Notes under the pieces: model-generated
What the model was told of the DNA's origin: nothing
What the model saw: only the letters and a program-made list of their open reading frames with translations
Database searches by the model: none
Assembly (NCBI GenBank): GCA_029817715.1
Contig: JARUPY010000474.1
Location: forward strand, 4,154,001 to 4,218,000
Direction of reading: 5' to 3'
Length of the DNA: 64,000 nucleotides
Source: Melastoma dodecandrum
Taxonomy: Eukaryota > Streptophyta > Magnoliopsida > Myrtales > Melastomataceae
Made by a program: the position numbers and the translations under genes
In this document: positions 22,301 to 33,536 of the stretch, one piece after another
Layout of the letters: each line of letters begins with the position of its first letter
How positions within the stretch are numbered: the stretch's first letter is position 1

Positions 22301-22900
22301 TAACTTTATAATTCCTAAACCAGAAACATCCCGACAAGACCCAAAGAAGGAAGGAAGGAGAAGAAGAAGAAGAAGAAAAGAATATATTTTATGTCTTAAT
22401 AGAACGAACGGGGGGGAAGTCAAAAGTGTTCACAGCATTCACATGATTAGTGTAAGGTGGGTGAGCCACCATAACATTGCACCCCCACCCCACCCCACCC
22501 AGGCGAATAAATACATATTATAATAATCAACTTTAATTGGTAACCGCAATCAAGTGTTTGTGGGTAGAATTACTCCCTCCCATCCCATCCCATAATTTAG
22601 TGACTCCCCAAGAAATCAGCATTTAAACCCCTGCTTGCTGCTGTCTCTGTCTGTCTCCATTTGATTTTTTACTGTTAATTAATTTATACAATGATAAATG
22701 GAAAAAGAAAAAAAGGAAGAGAACAAATCGAACTTCTCCCATGAGCTGTCTCTTTCCCTTCTACTTCTGCTGCCGCGGCGATTCCAATGGATCCCAGAGC
22801 AGATGGTTTGAATACGTCGTCGTTTTAGCCGTTCTCCCCTCCCTCCTTCCCCTTCCCCTTCCCTTTTGATAACATCACATTTCTTCTTCGTCTTCGGAAG
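19326..22900. other. Intergenic region with poly-C and simple repeats
   Basis: I see no gene in this 3.6-kb stretch. It holds AT-rich spacer, several short purine/pyrimidine tracts, (GAT)n at ~20397–20416, a run of 17 C at 20682–20698, a C run near 21651–21663, a run of 13 C at 21919–21931 and (GA)n near 21542–21560. The right end (22750–22900) is the probable promoter and 5' UTR of the ATL gene, pyrimidine-rich as is common in plant leaders. Confidence 0.6.
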
Positions 22901-24025
22901 ATGTGTGGGATCCCTCTCCCGGGACATCGTGTTCTGTTCCCCTTCTTCTTTCTCGCCATCTTCACTTACCATGCTGCCGCTCAACCCCCCCTGCCTCCGC
23001 CTTCCCTTCCTCCTCCTCCGCCACCGCCGCAAGTGGACTTTAACCCTATGGTCGCCATGCTGATCACCCTCACCGTGTCTGCCCTTTTCTTCATCATCTT
23101 CTTCTCTATCTACATCATCGACTGCACGTCTGCCCCTCCCGAACCCGATGTTCGCTGGGGGAGGTCCCCTCGCGGGGTGCCCCTTCCCAAGGGTCTCGAC
23201 GCCGGGGTGGTCGCGGGATTCCCGACTTTTGTCTACTCCGAGGTTAAGGAGCACAAGATCGGCAAGGGGGCGCTGGAATGCGCGGTTTGCCTCTGCGAGT
23301 TCGAGGACTACGAGACCCTCCGTCTCATCCCCAAGTGTGACCACGTGTTCCATCCAGAGTGTATCAACGAGTGGCTGTCGGGCCACGTCACCTGTCCCGT
23401 GTGCCGGGCCAACCTCGCCCCACAGTCAGGGGACTCCGTTAAGGGCAGGACGGCCGACTCGGGACAGGAAGAGCAGGATATCGTGGAGATCGAGGTTGAT
23501 GAGCTGGCGTCTGTGTCGGAGGAGGCAACCCGAGTCGGGAATGGGGAAGCCGGAGCCGAGCAGACGGCCATGGACAACACAAGGGAATCGGTTTCTGGGA
23601 AGCCAGCTCGTCGGCGGCTGGGGAGGTCGCACTCGACGGGCCACTCGCTCGTCCCAAGGGGGGAAGACATGGAGCGATTCACGCTCAGATTGCCAGAAGA
23701 GGTGCGGAATCAGATAATGGAACGGCCAACGACGCCGTACTTCCCCAGCGAAGGCAGCTCGCGGAGGGGGTTCAGGTCGGGGGATGGGAGCAGCAGGGGA
23801 AGGCTCCTGAGGAGGCTGGACCGGCTGGACAGGATGGACAGGCCAGCCAAGTCGGAGAGGTGGATCTTCAGCAGAATGCCGTCGTTCCTGACTCGGGTTT
23901 CTTCGATGGTCCCGCCAAAGTACGCCAACGACGGCTGCGGAGCGGATAGGCCGGAGAAATCAACGTCCAGTAGGGACTGCACGGTGAAGCCCAGCGAATC
24001 GGCGGCGGGTTTAAATATAGTTTGA
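22901..24025 (+). CDS. ATL-family RING-H2 E3 ubiquitin ligase
   Basis: A single-exon gene of 374 aa, the usual state for ATLs, similar in plan to ATL6/ATL31. It has an N-terminal signal-like hydrophobic segment (residues ~10–26), a proline run and a membrane segment (~50–74). The family's GLD box (GLDAGVVAGFPTF, ~98) and a RING-H2 domain (~127–169) follow, with CAVC..CDHVFHPECINEWL..CPVC zinc ligands complete. The tail is long and charged with a conserved SERWIFSRMPSFLTR-like segment. It would be a membrane-anchored E3 working with an E2. ATL6/31-type members act in carbon/nitrogen response and immunity; that role is by family analogy. A TTA microsatellite follows in the 3' flank (~24070–24095). 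Confidence 0.93.
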   Translation: MCGIPLPGHRVLFPFFFLAIFTYHAAAQPPLPPPSLPPPPPPPQVDFNPMVAMLITLTVSALFFIIFFSIYIIDCTSAPPEPDVRWGRSPRGVPLPKGLDAGVVAGFPTFVYSEVKEHKIGKGALECAVCLCEFEDYETLRLIPKCDHVFHPECINEWLSGHVTCPVCRANLAPQSGDSVKGRTADSGQEEQDIVEIEVDELASVSEEATRVGNGEAGAEQTAMDNTRESVSGKPARRRLGRSHSTGHSLVPRGEDMERFTLRLPEEVRNQIMERPTTPYFPSEGSSRRGFRSGDGSSRGRLLRRLDRLDRMDRPAKSERWIFSRMPSFLTRVSSMVPPKYANDGCGADRPEKSTSSRDCTVKPSESAAGLNIV

Positions 24026-25198
24026 ATTGGGAGTTTAGCGTTAAGGGGATTGGTTGTAATTGAAATACAAATTATTATTATTATTATTATTATTACACAT
24101 TACAAAGATTTTAGTGAAATCTCTCATCCTTTATATTCTCGGCACATTGGGAGGTCGATGTAGCGCCACGTGGCATCAGCCATTAATCTAATCTAGTGGG
24201 AGGGGCACGACATTGATGAAACATAATAATTGTTATTATTTTAAGTAATCACTAGGATTACAGGGAGGGATTGATTGCCCCTTTTCCATCGGGTGGGTCT
24301 CACAAAAGAAAAAAAGCGGTGGTGGTTGTGGTGGTGGCGGCAGGGCACTGATTCTCGTCGACCAGAACAGAGTTAAAAGGCGAGGGAGGGGGCTAAAATT
24401 AGATTAATTCAACATTAATGATGATTGCGTGGGTCGACACGCCTGCTCCTCCTTTATTTCACCTACGCCTTCGTCCGGAAGGTCGTAAAGATAGAGAGAG
24501 CAGGTGGTTGCGTGGTGTGCAAGAAAGGGCCGGGGGAGGTCACGGGCAATGTAACGTGACGAGGGTTCTTTGATAACTATTTTTTAATTAATTTTAAAAA
24601 AATTTATGAAATATTATTCTAAAATATAGTTTTACTGTCAGAAAATTACGCCTTTTAAAATATAAAAAGGACGAATTTTTAAGCAAGCATTTATATCAAT
24701 GAAACCAAGACATTTTGCATTCGCAAATAAGTTGTTGGTCAGAGTGTTTGCTTAAGGAGTACGTTTTTTGACGATAAAATCATATTTTACGAAACTCGAA
24801 GGTAAAATAATAAGAATGACTACAAATAAAATAAATTATTATGGAATCGGCATTTTAAGAGATCACTGAACCAAATAAGGAATCACTCGATCGGAAACTC
24901 CATGCCGTTACTCCTTTCCACATTTGAGATAACTGGGCCGACTTGATCCTCCATCAGCCCAAAGTGAATATCAATTTCATTTTAAGCCCCGGCCCTATTG
25001 ACTATCTCCCCCCCCCTCCCCCCCCCCCCCCCCCCCAAAACAGACACCCAACACGTGCTTCGAAACGACGACCGGGAACGACAGCGATGATAAAGATCGT
25101 TTCTTTATTGACGTGCTGGTGTTCGATGATGCACTGGTTGACCCTCAACAGTTGTTTCGGACGACCGTTACTTTTGGGTGCCTTGTCTCTAGCTTAGG
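24026..25198. other. Intergenic region with TTA microsatellite and a long poly-C tract
   Basis: No gene is supported. The stretch includes (TTA)n at ~24070–24095 just after the ATL gene, AT-rich spacer, and a nearly pure C tract at 25008–25036 (one T). A frame crossing this tract is open only because proline codons are C-rich. An in-frame stretch at about 25095–25198 leads into the ERCC1-like exons but does not resemble an ERCC1 N-terminus. Confidence 0.5.
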
Positions 25199-26696
25199 TA
25201 GAAATGCTTTTGTTGGTTCCACATCACAGTCTAAGTCGGGCGGGCAGAGTCGTAATGCTATTCTGGTTAGCCATAGGCAGGTATACATATAACTCATCAA
25301 ATTCCAGCATTCTGAATATACGAAGTTAGGCGTGTTTTGGTTTCTATCTTTGCAGAAGGGAAATCCACTTCTTAAGCACATCAGAAATGTTCAGTGGGAA
25401 TTCGCAGAACTTATCTGTGACTACTTGCTGGGGAAAAATTCATGTGCTCTTTATCTGAGGTCTGATTTCTTGCCTTGAAGCACCTTTCATTCTATAATAT
25501 TGGTCTGTGCCCTGTTGGGGTACGGGTACCGTTTAGACATCCGCTACACTGTTGACTGAGCTTTTGATCATGTGGAGGCAATGATTCAACCTGGCTATAT
25601 GTTGCTACTGTTGATTAGCGGCATCTGAGTTGGAATGATTGCCTAATATCATGAGTACAGTCCCTTTGAAGCTGATAATGCACCGGCTATAATTTAATCT
25701 CATGTTAAGTAACAATTGAGAGCTCATTCAGTGTGTTGTTTGACTACTAGATTTTGTTGTTGCAGTCTACGCTATCATTTCTTGCATCCAGATTACTTGT
25801 ATTATCGGATAAGGGAGCTGCAGAAGAACTTCAGGCTTCGTGTCGTCTTATGTCACGTTGATGTGGTGAGCTTCTTCTTTCTACTTGTAGGGCCGGATAA
25901 GCCAGTTATGAACTAACAGCGGTGGCTAATCATGTCATTTCTATGTGGGTTTCAGGAAGACGTTGTTAAGCCTCTACTTGAAGTTACAAAAATGGCATTG
26001 TTTCATGTGGGTGCCCTGTTGTGTGGATGGAGGTATATGCGCTTCAAAGGAGTTTCAGAATTTCCACCACTCACCATAATGTAGTTTTCTTATCGACGTC
26101 AAAGTGATTTTATGCTGTTTCAGCTTGGAAGAGTGTGGCCGTTATTTGGAGACTATAAAAGTCTATGAAAATAAGCCTGCCAACATCATTCAGGGACATA
26201 TGGTTACAGATTATCTTTCAAGAGTAGGTGCCTTTTTTCCTTCAAATTAGTTTCTTCACTTGGAGCAGTATATTTACTTGTCATTAAGGTCATTTATGCG
26301 TCATCGTATATGCTTGCTTTGAATCTCAAGAAGAGAGAAAATGATTAGGACATGGGGATTTTATGTGGCTTATACAGATTTTTACATTTTGCTATCTTGG
26401 TATGGTTCCTGAATGGGTTAATTTTTCATACCTAGGATGATGGTTTTGCTTTTGAATAGGTGAGGCGCTTGTATGATACATTTCATGAGCCCTTTAGACG
26501 AACGGTTCCCAATATCCCTCTTGCCCCTGAAGCTACCGTGGCAAAAGACAAAGAACCTAACTTGTCAAATCAAGTAGACGAAGTTGCAACCAAGGCAGAA
26601 GAGGCTGGGAAGCAAAAGGAGGAGCCAGACTTGACCGTGAAATCTGTTCTTTCTACTGCTTTTGCTAAATATGCCGACAAATTTAAGCAAGAATAA
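25199..26696 (+). pseudogene. ERCC1/RAD10-like gene lacking the N-terminal exon and HhH exons
   Basis: Exons about 25199–25280, 25356–25459, 25766–25865, 25956–26032, 26124–26223 and 26460–26696 are joined by GT–AG introns with consistent phase. They encode [28 protein letters not shown], the [19 protein letters not shown] segment, DVVKPLLEVTK and LEECGRYLETIKVYENKP, then RRLYDTFHEPFRR and an acidic/lysine tail. This is the central domain of ERCC1, the partner of XPF in nucleotide excision and crosslink repair. The exons for the tandem helix-hairpin-helix domain, expected between DYLSR and RRLYDTF, are absent from the 236-base intron between 26223 and 26460. The normal N-terminus is also not found. 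The usual HDCTLLCGW reads HVGALLCGW. The remaining exons stay in frame. Either a pseudogene or a shortened paralogue. Confidence 0.8.
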
Positions 26697-27180
26697 AAGA
26701 AAAACAGAAGTTGATAGAGGAGAAAGTAGTTCGAGGAAACAGACAGAATCTGAAGGAACGTGATTTCTTTGTTCATTCTTCAGTTTTTAGGAATGGATTG
26801 ATGTACACAGCCAGGAAAGTTGATTGTAGGATTCTTCTGATAATTGATGGTCGAATCTAGAGTATCTGTGCTGGTGAAAATTGTACAAGAGTGCCTCTGA
26901 TTATACTTTGGAACAAATGAAAGATCTTCTTGCCGTGGTAACCACCGGAGAGAAATCATTGCACGGTGAACTATTCTCTTATTGATTGTTGAGCATCGAA
27001 GCTCGAAGATCCAAATGGAAACTGACTGCCCATGGACCATGGCCCCTGTTATGAAAGTGGCTGATCTTTTGTACCTTCCAGTGATTATGAGTTGGATGGT
27101 TTGTTCTTTCTTTGGCTGTTCTGGATATCCTTGGATGTTTCGTTTTATTCCCCCACGGTGAGGTTCAATCGCCAGAGCGT
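26697..27180. other. Intergenic, convergent 3' flanks
   Basis: No gene is seen. The segment separates the 3' end of the ERCC1-like gene (plus strand) from the 3' end of the kinase gene (minus strand), so it probably holds their two 3' UTRs and polyadenylation signals. Confidence 0.5.
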
Positions 27181-29373
27181 CTAATATCCCGGACTAACTG
27201 CATTGCTCTGAATTCTCAAGGACGGGGAAGAGCTGAGAGAGACGTAGTTCCTAACGAGAGGAATCAGCGATTGAACAATGTCCACCATTAAAGGCCGATA
27301 GTCCGCTTCTGGCTGCACGCAAACAGCTGCAATAGCCGCCACCTGTAGAGATTCGTGTAAGTATGTCATGTTTCCATTCACACTGCTCCATAAGGTGGGT
27401 AGACAGTTTGATAAACTCGCCTGGATCAGCTCTTTCTTTGAGTAATTGCCTTTGAGTGCGGGATCCACCATTTCGAAGACCTTGTCTCGGTTTGTCAACC
27501 TTGGAAGCGCCTGAGGCATAATAAAATTTTAAATCTTATTTCTCCGTGTTGATCATCGTCGATGAAATTAGCTAAGCATTACAGGGGCAATGGAGCTACT
27601 GTTTTGCCTACCCATGAAACAAGTACGTGTTCTCCTGGAGGCCTCTTGCTATCCACAGGAACTCTACCTGTCAAGAGTTCTAACAGGACTACCCCGTAGC
27701 TGTATACGTCCGACTTTGTTGTGAGCTTACCGGTCGATGCGTACCTGCATCGTAGAGTGAAGGCAAATGACTGATTTACCCGACCAGGGAACCTTTTTCC
27801 AGTGCCCATGTGCAAGTTGAGTAGAATTTTGTTCTCATTGGCTTCTTTAAGTACGGGTGAAAACGACGTGGATGAGAAATAATTGGAGATACTCACTCGG
27901 GTGCCAGGTATCCTGTGGTCCCAAGTACTCTTGTCCAGATCTGTCCGTTGATCTTGTCCGAGCCCATCTTGGCTAGCCCAAAGTCAGAGACCTTGGCGCG
28001 GAAATCATGATCGAGCAGGACATTGCTGCACTTGAAGTCACGGTGGATGACCGAAAGGGTGGTGTGTTCATGCAAGAACTCGAGTGCCCTGGCGCAGTCG
28101 AGGGCTATCCGGAGCCGAGTCCCCCAGTCCAAGGGCCTGTACTGGGTGTGTGGAGAATGTAGGTGGTTTTGCAGACCGCCATGGGGCATGTACTCAAAGA
28201 CCAAGAGCCTGTGGTTCTGGTCAGCACAGTAGCCAAGCAACTCCACTAAGTATGGGGAGTGCAGCCTGCTCTGTAAGTCAACCTGCAACAAAAACCACAG
28301 GAGGAAAACAATTAAGAGGAATCTCTCATGCAGTTTTGCATTGACCCAGTTAATATAAACTACTCATGTGCACGATGGAGTTATGGAAGGGAAGTGTGCA
28401 TGTGCCTGAAGTGCTACAGAGAAGAGGGAAATCTGCCGAGTTAGTCAATGATTGCCACATTTTAAACCCCTTTGCTTTGGATTTGGGTTACTGGCAACTA
28501 ACAATTTGACTTTTAGCAGAACTGGGGCGCATTGTCTTTGGTGGCAAAAAACTTGGGACTTTGTTTTTGTGATGGGTTAAGGTTTTCTGGAGCAACTTCA
28601 AAGTACAGTCTATTCAATTCAAGAGGATTCGGACAAAGGAGATGAAGAGGAGAGATGAAGAAAAGTTAAACCAACCTCTATCCTGAAAGCACGCTCCCCT
28701 TGCTTTCCTTCCCTATGCAACTTCTTGACTGCGGCTACTGTCCCGTCGCTCAACACCCCTCTGTACACGACCCCGAACCCACCATCTCCGATCACGTTCG
28801 CGTCGCTGAAACCATTCGTTGCCGCTTCAAGTTCCTTGTAGCTGTAAACTTGCACCCCTCTGTTCCCTTGACTTAGTCCTGCCGATGCCAGACTAATACT
28901 AGCCCCGCCGGACAAACAACCACTTTTCACCTCTGCCATCAAGAATAAGATTCGCAGACACATTTAGAGAGTTGTTCACTGATTGAAGCATGAAGATTGA
29001 CTTTCGCTGGGTTATTAAAGCTTGACCAATGATGGGAAGCAACTAGGTGCTGAACCTTACTCACAGGCCAGTCAGTATCTACTATTTGGTACTTACCAGG
29101 ACTAGAGCTGTAGTGCACTGTGTTCTGCACCGAGCAGCCGACACCAATGCTATGGTTTCCATTGGACCCGTGATTTTTCCCAGTTGACCGCAGCCGTCTG
29201 GACAACACGATGATCAGACACACGACAAAGGCCAAAATCACAGAGGTGATCGATATTGCTGCCGCAAACACGGCATCGGAGTGGAAAAGCTCGTGACGGT
29301 GGCCGTTTATCTGAGAATTGGAGTACCCCGTTTGGTTATGGGTAGAAGAAGTAGAGTTCCAATCCGTACCCAT
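27181..29373 (-). CDS. Membrane-anchored receptor-like Ser/Thr kinase without ectodomain
   Basis: Six exons (29097–29373, 28676–28932, 27897–28282, 27612–27744, 27421–27510, 27181–27342) give 434 aa with consistent phases. A short N-terminus precedes one membrane segment (residues ~35–58, [20 protein letters not shown]). The kinase domain starts at [14 protein letters not shown]. It has the glycine loop [11 protein letters not shown], the lysine in [34 protein letters not shown] and the [11 protein letters not shown] end. All catalytic residues (K, D in HRD, D in DFG) are present, so it should be active. It resembles plant RLCK/PBL-like kinases; its pathway cannot be told. The fifth intron uses a GC donor (CAG|GCGAGT), since no GT nearby keeps the frame. 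Confidence 0.88.
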
Positions 29374-30329
29374 AATGAGCTCCCAACAAGGACGGGAGGC
29401 GGAAGGCCTGTGAGCGGACCAAAGGCTAAATATTAATGGCCAGAGAAAGAGGGAATGAATGGAAGTGGTTTGTAGGAATTGGCTATCTCACAATGACTAA
29501 AGTGCTATTGTCGTCGTGTATCTCACGTGAATGATGATGGTGGTGGGTCTGATTGTGTAGGGGCACCCTCTTTCTCTGTCCCTTCTTTTGTATCAATCTT
29601 AAAAGGAATTGTCTCTGTCCAACGTTGTCAGATTCAGAAGCTGTGGAACCTTCTCCCTTATGCTGCTGCTGTCCCTCCCTCCCTCCCTCTACTGTCGGAT
29701 CCATACATTCTTCCAAGCCCGTATGATGCAAAAAGAAGTTAACTTTTATGTCATGCCCATTACTACCATTCTTGCAAGAAATGTGACCTCTCAATCCAAC
29801 TTTCCATGTGGAGGGTGGGTGGGTGGTGGGTGGCAATTACAATAACATTATTTTGAGATAAAAGTCAGCCTTAGCAATTAGCATCCATTTGAGATTCACT
29901 TAATGCAAAGCTACTTCACGTGCCTAGAACACTCTGCCTTGTGACTGCTCCTCGGACTAAGCAAACAAGTTGGGGAATGATAAGCAGGGGAGTGGTGGCA
30001 CCATTAGTTGCGGTTGACAAGTTGCTGAGAATGGAAGATGATCACGTCTATAATCTCTTAGCTCTCCACGTTCTCACTTATGGACACATCTTGTCTTTTC
30101 TGTAAGATAAAAAGCTGTGGCAGGGGGGAAAACAAAGGAACTCCTCTGATGTTGCAACAGAAAGACCACTAAGGTTGTGGGAACATTGAACAGTGGAAAA
30201 CAAAAGCTGTAGATTGATCATAATCTGTACTGGAACTGTTGGGAGTTAAGATTAGTCCTCGGAGTAAAGTCGAAGGAGACTGTGGACAGCCTCCTCTTTA
30301 TTTGAAAAGCAGAGGACAGTGAGAGGAGT
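29374..30329. other. Intergenic region upstream of the kinase
   Basis: No coding sequence is supported. The left part is the 5' flank of the kinase gene and the right part the 3' flank of the ALG13-like gene. Frames here are short, on both strands, and without family features. Confidence 0.5.
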
Positions 30330-31451
30330 TCAATCTTCAGGGAAGCCGAGGAATCTGTTGATATGCTTTACGACTGGAGTTGCGTCACCCGGAACATATG
30401 GCAGCAGAGACTCCACATCCATATTAGCTATGGTTTCACTGAGTGTTTGAGGACGAGCACAATACAAGTGCTTTCTCTCTGCTAATTCCTCTGCCAGCTC
30501 AATTTGATGATTGTCCATAAGGTCTTCATTTACCACCACTACCAAAGGCTTGCCAAGACGCAGCGTCTCAAAAATGCTCCCGGATCCTGTGGTGCGAGAA
30601 TAACCGTTTACAACCTTCTCATTCCCGAAAAAATCTCTGATTCAAAAGGTTTAAGAATGCCAATTTAGACAAAGGAAAGAATGATACAAAATGCAAACCT
30701 GCGTGACTGATCACAAGAGACGATGCCTTCAGATGATCAGCTATGCTGGGCGAGAAGGTGAAGTAGTCAACAACAAGGGAACCATCCTCTCCATCATTCT
30801 GCAATGTTGAGAGCCATGATGGGAAATCACAAGGTTACTGGAGAACAAAACAATTTCCCACAAAACGGAGATGGAAAAGGCTATAATTCAGGAACAAAAA
30901 ATATCCTCTGCCCGTTGATTTCCCCATCCCTATTCTCAAACTCGCACGAAAACAGGCCAATCCCCTAAAGAAACGAGTACCCACCCAATAAACCCAATTT
31001 ACAAGCCCGCAGGGCGTTCCAGAAGCAACAGAAATCGACATCATTCCAACCATGATACCGCCAGGGATGCTCTAAGTAAGCAACAGCCAACGACCGAAAT
31101 TAAACCGCAAGTAAAGAAATGACGGCACAAAAACGACCATAAGCAGAGCCGACTGACATCTAGTCCTTGCACATTCCTAAATCCAACGGCAGGCGATCCT
31201 TTCTCCAGCGACAGAATGAAGAAGAGCAAAGGGAGCAGGAGGACCTTTTGAGGAATGTAAGAACCACGTCCCATCTGGATGACGAGATGGGTATAGCCTT
31301 TGTTCCGCAATTCCCGCTTAACTTGGTCAGTGTCAGCCGCCATCACCAGCTTGTCGAAGCTCGTCGTCCCGACCGTCACGAAAACCGTCCTTTTCGACAA
31401 CTCACGGGAGAAACCGTCGTCACTTCCTCCTTCTCCCATCGGACGAAACAC
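30330..31451 (-). CDS. ALG13: ALG13-like UDP-GlcNAc transferase subunit
   Basis: Three exons (31245–31451, 30699–30798, 30330–30586) encode 187 aa, near the plant ALG13 length. The protein has VFVTVGTTSFDKLV near the N-terminus, then YTHLVIQMGRGSY, VVDYFTFSPSIADHLKASSL, VISHAGSGSIFETLRLGKP and VVVNEDLMDNHQIELAEEL, and ends at ..INRFLGFPED. ALG13 is the catalytic half of the ER enzyme that adds the second GlcNAc to dolichol-PP-GlcNAc in N-glycan assembly. Membrane-bound ALG14 recruits it. The donor of intron 1 (AAG|GTCCTC) is weak, but the phase and the family alignment require it. The gene is head-to-head with the LUL-like gene, ~215 bases apart. Confidence 0.9.
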
Positions 31452-31666
31452 CCCTCATGCGCAACAAAGGAGAATCCCGAGGAACGACATCCCCAATTGC
31501 ATTCCGATCCAAAATTTAGGGTTTTGAATTGCTGAGCTGGGCAGGGACGAAAGCTCGATTCGGGTCGGACCCAACTCGACCCGGTTCTCTCCAATATTTT
31601 CTCCAGCCGACCAACACCGTTGACTTCTCCCGCGCTCGCTTTGACCCCTCCGCCGACGATCGCCCG

Positions 31667-33536
31667 ATGGGTTTCTCCTGCAGCAATTTCCTACGCCAGG
31701 AACCCTCTCCATCCCCCCTTCTCACCAGCCGCAGCTGCCGTCTCCTCCCCCCGCCCCTCCTCCGCCGGTCTCCCCCCCTCCGCTGGCCCCGCCTCCTGGG
31801 GCTTATCCCTACTGCCAATGCTCGCCTCATTCTTATCCCCCTCCTCACTATGCCCACTGCTACAACGCCGGCCCCCGGAATTATGGTTGCGGATATAGCT
31901 CTGGCAGTTACAACGCTCGGCCGGGCGGCCCGGGAACTTCGGGGATGCGGCCCAGGCCGGCTCGGGTTCCTTTTGTGGAGCAGAAGCAGGCCAAGTTGGT
32001 CATAAACGAGGTTAACGTTCATAAGGATTCGATTAGGGTTACGGTCAATGAGAACGGGACGTCTCACTTGGTTTCCTTCACTTTCGATGCTCTTGTTGAT
32101 GGAAGGTATGGGATCGGGAAGTTTGCGGCACTCTGTAAATTAACCTGAACCCTTGCTATATTCTCGATGCCAAGCTTCGGAATTGTTTGTGGCAACGAAA
32201 TTGGTGATGAAATTGATTTGTTGAAATTCAGTGGAATGATCATCTAGTTCATCCCTTCTCCTGTTGATCTGTTCGGGTCTTGCTCATCGCCTGGGTTAGC
32301 TGATCTTTAGCCATTTCCCTGCACCTGCTTGACCATGCCCTTCCATGTTGTGCTGTGTGTCCTTAATTGGAGAGAGATCGTGTCATCCTTTTGCTGAATT
32401 TCAAGAGTGCCATGGTTCTTACATTTGACAGAATATTGTCTATCCTTTGCTTGACAGCTTCACCATTTTTTACTTTGCCAAAGAAGGGGCCAATTGTATA
32501 TTTAGTCCCATATACCCCGAAATTCACACACCTCGGCAATTCCCATTTCTGAAGGGAGTCGGTCAGAGATTTTATCAGCCTCCCGAAGCTGGGATCGACC
32601 TAGGTTTTTTTTTACATTGAAGAACTCGTGAAGCCATCATCTAATGAAGAGGTTTCTCCTCTCGTTATCTGTGCCGGGACGAGTAACAGTTCCCTGATTG
32701 ATGACCCAAGTGGGAAAACTTCATCGACAATGTCCTCCAATTCCCAGATCACACAAGCAGTCCTAGAGAGGGATAACCAGGGCCATTTTCAGGTCAGAGA
32801 GGCAAAGCAGATTCTGTGGAATGAGGGAGTTCGCTATGAACTCCTTGAGATATGCGGAATCAGCTCCGGTAGTAGTAATGCTGAAGAAGCTGGGTTTGAA
32901 GACAATGATCCAGGGTAGGAGTGTGTGATTTGCATGACTGAGCCTAAGGATACTGTTGTTGTGCCCTGCAGACATATGGTAAGAACCCCTTTCAATCTGT
33001 ATCATCATCGTTGTTGGTTGAATGTGTTGTTTCTCGCCATTACTTTTACTACATTCACCCAATAGACTTTTCTAATGTCAGTACTCTGATTTTCTAGTTT
33101 TTAAATTGACTAATGCCCTAGAGATTGTTTTCTTCATTAACGTGTTGCTCAAATGAGAATTTTCTCTAATGTAAGATGAGTACCTTCCCTGAAGTCACTA
33201 TGCCAACCTGTTGTAGTTATCATTACCCTATTGAGTTAAATTTGATGAATAAACAGTCTGATTGTTTCTGCAATTTTGTAATGGCTAACTGGTTAATGGA
33301 GAAATTGGAACTGCCTTGCCCTGGACTCTTAAGATTCTATAATTGGGACAGATTCCTCATCTGATGTCCATGATATGATGCTCTGCGTAGTTCGAATCCT
33401 TGCATACGGTATCATATGTTTACCTCAAACTCTTTCCAATATGCAGTGCATGTGTAGCAAGTGTGCAAAAGACTTGAGGCTCCGGTCGAAGTGTCCTATC
33501 TGTCGCCAGCTTATACAGGGACTTATTGAGATTTAA
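31667..33536 (+). pseudogene. LUL/LOG2-type RING E3 ligase, broken by two frameshifts and a stop
   Basis: Exons 31667–32105, 32458–32978 and 33447–33536 follow the plan of plant LUL ligases. There is an N-myristoylation-type start (MGFSCSN), a proline/tyrosine-rich segment, VNVHKDSIRVTV..HLVSFTFDALVDG, FTIFYFAKEGANC, FPFLKGVGQRFYQPP, TQAVLERDNQGHFQV, KQILWNEGVRYEL, and a RING-HC domain ([33 protein letters not shown]). The protein cannot be read through. The MGFSCSN start is in a different phase from the rest. A run of nine T (32605–32613) shifts the phase by one base, and a TAG (32916–32918) stands directly before the RING. Introns are GT–AG. Lesions could be sequencing errors only if three occurred in one gene. 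Confidence 0.8.

Noticed and set aside
22679..23386. 235-codon minus-strand frame over the ATL gene start
   Set aside because: It is arginine/glycine-rich antisense of a GC-rich coding exon. The plus strand encodes a complete ATL protein.
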